Assembly: GCA_900550775.1 (NCBI GenBank)
Contig: URTH01000079.1
Coordinates: forward strand, 1 to 7,631
Direction: 5' to 3'
DNA length: 7,631 nt
Source of the DNA: an uncultured Eubacteriales bacterium
Lineage (GTDB): Bacteria > Bacillota > Clostridia > Monoglobales > Monoglobaceae
A program made the translations under genes and the position numbers. Positions 5,658 to 7,631 of the stretch are shown piece after piece. Position 1 is the first letter of the stretch. Every line of letters begins with the position of its first letter. Below the pieces are notes generated by a model, which had not been told where the DNA came from, did no database searches, and saw only the letters and a list, made by a program, of their open reading frames with translations.

Positions 5658-6809
5658 CTACGGATTGCACCGGCCGCAGGGGCGGTACCCGTCCTTGATG
5701 GCCGCATCGCGGGTACAGTTTAAATAGACCTTGCTTTCTTCTTTCATCTGTAAAACGGCACTGCAGTTTGGATCGTGCAGTTTTTTGGTATTCTTGTTTC
5801 CGATGTAGTTGTATGCTTTCGTTTCATTCCCGGCGCTTTCTGCCGCTGCCGCCTTTTCTCCCTCGGTCGGATTGGTTGCGATATCCCCGTTTTTCTTGGT
5901 GGTTATTGTGACGGTTTTGCCGTCGCTTGCGGCGATGATATCCCCTTGCATATCGGTGCGGTATACCTTGGCGCCGGCGTCGCGCAGCCGGCTTAGCGTG
6001 TCCTCGGTCGGGTGTCCGTAGCTGTTTTCGCCGACCGAAATCACTGCGTATTTTGGCATAATCGCACGCAAAAACGGATAGGTGGTGGAATTTTTGCTGC
6101 CGTGATGCCCCACTTTTAATACGGTTGCGGAAAGGTCATAGCCGGCGTTTAAAATTTCCTGTTCCTCTTCGCGCTCCGCATCACCCGTAAAGAGAAAAGA
6201 GGTTTCACCGTAGATGATTTTCATGACAATCGAGCCGTTGTTGCGATCGCTTTCACTTTCCGTGATCGGACCGTAAAACTCGATTTTGCTGCTGCCGAAG
6301 GCAAGACTCTCTCCCGGCTTGGGGTGAGTGATTGTCAAGCCCTGTTCGGCGGTTTTGTTTTTCAGACTTTCATAAGAGCGTGTGTCGGCTTCCGTTTCCG
6401 GTGCTAACACATTTCCAACCTTCATTTTAGCAAGGGGCGCGGACAGTCCGCCGATGTGGTCGTCGTCCGCGTGTGATGCGACAATATAATCGAGATAATC
6501 AATGTTTAAGTTTTTGAGATAGGTATAAATAATACTGCTGGCGTGCGGCTTTCCGCCGTCGATCAGCATGGTCCTGCCGTCACAGAGCACAAGCGCCGCA
6601 TCGCCTTGTCCGACATCGATAAAATGCACCGCAAAACGAGGATTGAAATCTCCGGCGGTGTTTTTTTGGGTTTCTGTTTCGGTTGCCTGCGCCTCGGTCT
6701 GCATCGCTGTGACTCCTGTTTCCTGTACTACCTCCGGCGTACAGGCGCATAAGCCAAGCGTGGTGCAAACCCATAAGAGCAGAAACATACCGCGATATTT
6801 GTGTTTCAT
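5658..6809 (-). CDS. ComEC/Rec2-like metallo-beta-lactamase fold lipoprotein with C-terminal Ada-like zinc domain
   Basis: A 383-residue exported protein. The signal peptide ends in a lipobox-like LCAC, predicting lipidation at C23 and anchoring on the outer face of the membrane. A Thr/Glu/Gln-rich linker (30-52) leads into a metallo-beta-lactamase domain (about 58-305). Its features are FIDVGQGDAALV (63-74), LIDGG (82-86), the metal motif SHADDDH (112-118), FTGD with D210, GHHGS (234-238) and the late histidine H266. This subgroup resembles the C-terminal nuclease-like domain of the DNA-uptake protein ComEC. After an alanine/glutamate-rich linker, residues 334-383 form an Ada-type metal-binding module with H345, C349, C365, C378 and C381, ending GYRPCGRCNP. 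The substrate is unknown; extracellular nucleic acid or phosphodiester cleavage is an inference from the family. The ATG is preceded by an unusual G-only ribosome binding site. Confidence 0.9.
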   Translation of the reverse strand: MKHKYRGMFLLLWVCTTLGLCACTPEVVQETGVTAMQTEAQATETETQKNTAGDFNPRFAVHFIDVGQGDAALVLCDGRTMLIDGGKPHASSIIYTYLKNLNIDYLDYIVASHADDDHIGGLSAPLAKMKVGNVLAPETEADTRSYESLKNKTAEQGLTITHPKPGESLAFGSSKIEFYGPITESESDRNNGSIVMKIIYGETSFLFTGDAEREEEQEILNAGYDLSATVLKVGHHGSKNSTTYPFLRAIMPKYAVISVGENSYGHPTEDTLSRLRDAGAKVYRTDMQGDIIAASDGKTVTITTKKNGDIATNPTEGEKAAAAESAGNETKAYNYIGNKNTKKLHDPNCSAVLQMKEESKVYLNCTRDAAIKDGYRPCGRCNP

Positions 6810-6814
6810 TGCAG

Positions 6815-6820
6815 TACCCC
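6815..6820 (-). promoter_or_regulatory. G-only ribosome binding site of the MBL lipoprotein gene
   Basis: The minus strand reads GGGGGG shortly upstream of the ATG at 6809. It can pair with the CCUCC end of 16S rRNA only with G-U wobble, unlike the AGGAGG sites of the other genes here. The divergent HTH gene also has a G-run (GGGG, 6999-7002) in this position. Confidence 0.5.
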
Positions 6821-6913
6821 CCTATCTATTTTATGCATCTGTTTTGATCATTAGAACCTGGTTTTATTTTTCGAAACTAACTCTCAATAGTATTTTAAAT
6901 ATTCCGCAGAAAC

Positions 6914-6925
6914 TGACCAATATAG
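6914..6925. promoter_or_regulatory. Putative operator, left copy of a 12-bp inverted pair
   Basis: TGACCAATATAG is the reverse complement, with one mismatch, of CTATACTGGTCA at 6974-6985, 60 bp away. This copy lies just downstream of the predicted start of the MBL gene transcript. A short direct repeat of CAATAT (6918-6923, 6930-6935) overlaps it. The role as a regulator site is inferred from symmetry and position. Confidence 0.45.
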
Positions 6926-6943
6926 CGGACAATATTTTTGCTA

Positions 6944-6972
6944 ATTATATCATAAAATAAGCATAGTTGCAA
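6944..6972 (-). promoter_or_regulatory. Promoter of the MBL lipoprotein gene
   Basis: On the minus strand TTGCAA (6972-6967) is followed after exactly 17 bp by a perfect TATAAT (6949-6944). Transcription would begin near 6937, leaving a leader of about 128 nt. A second, weaker candidate (TTCTAA, 17 bp, TAAAAT at 6833-6828) lies so close to the gene that its leader would be only about 12 nt, so the upstream one is preferred. Confidence 0.6.
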
Positions 6973-6973
6973 C

Positions 6974-6985
6974 CTATACTGGTCA
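6974..6985. promoter_or_regulatory. Putative operator, right copy, overlapping a TATACT -10 box for the HTH gene
   Basis: CTATACTGGTCA mirrors the left copy with one mismatch. It contains TATACT (6975-6980), a possible -10 box for the plus-strand HTH gene, and directly follows GTTGCAAC (6966-6973), a perfect 8-bp palindrome that covers the -35 of the minus-strand promoter. A protein bound here could affect both promoters; no good -35 accompanies the plus-strand -10. Confidence 0.45.
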
Positions 6986-7010
6986 AAAAATAAACTGTGG
7001 GGTGTATGCG

Positions 7011-7259
7011 ATGGAACAAAAAATAAGATGCGATCGAAATATGGGTGATAATCTAAAAAGATTACGGCTGGACTATGGTATCTCACAGGAAAAGCTTTGT
7101 GCCAAGCTGCAGCGCCGCGGATGCGATATCGGAAGAAGTACCTACGCAAAATATGAGTCGGGAGAACTGAATATCCGCGCAAGTGTTATCGTAGAACTGA
7201 AAAAGATTTATCGATGCTCGTACGATGATTTCTTTGAGGGACTTGACGTTATTGTATAA
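7011..7259 (+). CDS. XRE-family HTH transcriptional regulator
   Basis: An 82-residue protein that is almost entirely one Cro/C1-type helix-turn-helix (about 12-73): GDNLKRLRLDYGISQEKL, then the turn region RRGCDIGRSTYAKYESGELNI and the closing helix ending YDDFFEGL. This is a common single-domain regulator type in Clostridia; its ligand or partner is not known. ATG 7011 is preferred over the in-frame GTG at 7002 because GGGG (6999-7002) lies 8 nt before it and overlaps the GTG. It lies 17 nt before a second HTH gene in the same direction, suggesting one transcript. It may bind the inverted pair of sites in its own upstream region, which would be autoregulation; this is inference. Confidence 0.85.
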   Translation: MEQKIRCDRNMGDNLKRLRLDYGISQEKLCAKLQRRGCDIGRSTYAKYESGELNIRASVIVELKKIYRCSYDDFFEGLDVIV

Positions 7260-7276
7260 CGGAGGAGGAGAAGTGC

Positions 7277-7537
7277 ATGAACGAAAAAGACTTTGCTTTG
7301 CGGCTTGCTGCCCTCCGTACAAAGAAAAATGTTTCTGCACGGGAAATGAGTTTGTCCATTGGACAAAACCCAGGGTATATTAACCACATAGAGACGGGAC
7401 AAGGAACACCATCGCTTGCCGGAATTTTTTATATATGTGAATATTTAGGTGTCACACCGAGTGAATTTTTTGATCTAGATTCTAAAAATCCTGCAAAATT
7501 AAGCAAAATCAATGCGTATTTAAAAAAAGCTGGATGA
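7277..7537 (+). CDS. XRE-family HTH regulator, C-terminus altered by a probable frameshift
   Basis: As read, the frame gives 86 residues from an ATG preceded by a strong GGAGGAGGAG site. Residues 8-66 form a Cro/C1-type helix-turn-helix (FALRLAALRTKKNVSAREMS, SIGQNPGYINHIETG, then FYICEYLGVTPSEFF). This matches a widespread Clostridia type that normally continues with a helix of the kind LKKLDDEQL...ILSGL. Here the frame ends LKKAG-stop right after a run of seven A (7522-7528). The missing C-terminal helix is present in the +1 frame just downstream, so one extra base has probably been inserted. With six A the protein would be 102 residues and end at 7586. The DNA-binding domain is complete, so a truncated protein could still be functional. 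Whether the insertion is a real mutation, phase-variable slippage or a sequencing error cannot be told here. Confidence 0.85.
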   Translation: MNEKDFALRLAALRTKKNVSAREMSLSIGQNPGYINHIETGQGTPSLAGIFYICEYLGVTPSEFFDLDSKNPAKLSKINAYLKKAG

Positions 7538-7586
7538 TGAACAACTGGACGCAGTTGAAAAGATTCTTAGCGGTTTGGCGAAATAA
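7522..7586 (+). other. A7 homopolymer and out-of-frame C-terminal coding remnant of the second HTH gene
   Basis: Reading from 7524 in the +1 frame gives KKLDDEQLDAVEKILSGLAK followed by TAA (7584-7586). This is the expected C-terminal helix of the upstream HTH protein. Removing one A from the run at 7522-7528 joins the two parts into one 102-residue frame. Confidence 0.8.
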
Positions 7587-7631
7587 GCCGGCAAAATCCG
7601 GAGCAGAAAATCAAATCATTTGCCAAAATAG

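Noticed and set aside
7519..7529. Programmed -1 frameshift at T-TTA-AAA-AAA-G
   Set aside because: The heptamer fits the slippery pattern, but the -1 frame leads into an unrelated peptide running to the window end. Only the +1 frame restores the family C-terminus, so an insertion explains the data better.
1..7631. CRISPR arrays, tRNA or rRNA genes, insertion-sequence ends
   Set aside because: No regularly spaced repeats, cloverleaf-like sequences, rRNA segments, transposase motifs or flanking target duplications were seen on reading through both strands.

Overview
The window looks like a chromosomal segment of a Gram-positive anaerobe of the class Clostridia (Bacillota). The reasons are strong AGGAGG-type ribosome binding sites, a WalK/PhoR-like two-component pair next to a membrane-anchored HtrA protease, a DUF6110-type small protein ahead of a metal P-type ATPase, a DUF2508 protein, and a ComEC-like metallo-beta-lactamase lipoprotein with a C-terminal Ada-like zinc domain. 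The genus cannot be fixed by eye. The DNA is of moderate G+C, but the last ~800 bases around the two HTH genes are visibly richer in A+T.

Layout. (1) Bases 1-782, minus strand: a metal-transport operon, with a consensus promoter, a small cysteine-rich membrane protein (DUF6110-like) and the N-terminal 146 codons of a heavy-metal P1B-type ATPase that runs off the left edge. (2) Bases 829-1365, plus strand: tspO, a five-helix TspO/MBR protein, divergent from the metal operon and preceded by a long inverted repeat. (3) Bases 1258-1659, minus strand: a DUF2508 gene whose 3' end runs 108 bp into the 3' end of tspO. (4) Bases 1746-5618, plus strand: response regulator, sensor kinase and an HtrA/DegP-like protease, closed by a strong bidirectional terminator. 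(5) Bases 5658-6809, minus strand: a secreted lipoprotein with a metallo-beta-lactamase fold and a C-terminal zinc-ribbon-like domain. (6) Bases 7011-7586, plus strand: two small XRE-family HTH regulators in tandem, the second broken by what looks like a one-base insertion in an A7 run.

How the parts fit. The best-supported circuit is in region 4. The same 17-bp element, TTTACA-5-TTCATA with 11-bp periodicity, lies at nearly the same distance from a good -10 box upstream of both the response regulator gene and htrA. This is the layout expected for an OmpR/PhoB-type activator that drives its own operon and the protease gene, a cell-envelope or secretion-stress circuit analogous in logic to CssRS-HtrA of Bacillus. 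Region 1 resembles the mycobacterial PacL-CtpC type pairing of a small membrane metal-binding protein with a P1B ATPase. Between regions 5 and 6 a near-perfect 12-bp inverted pair of sites brackets the divergent promoters and may be the operator of the adjacent HTH protein.

The main curation points are the frameshifted HTH gene, the tail-to-tail overlap of tspO and the DUF2508 gene, and the alternative start codons (TTG for the ATPase; internal ATGs preferred for the DUF6110-like gene, tspO, the DUF2508 gene and the first HTH gene).
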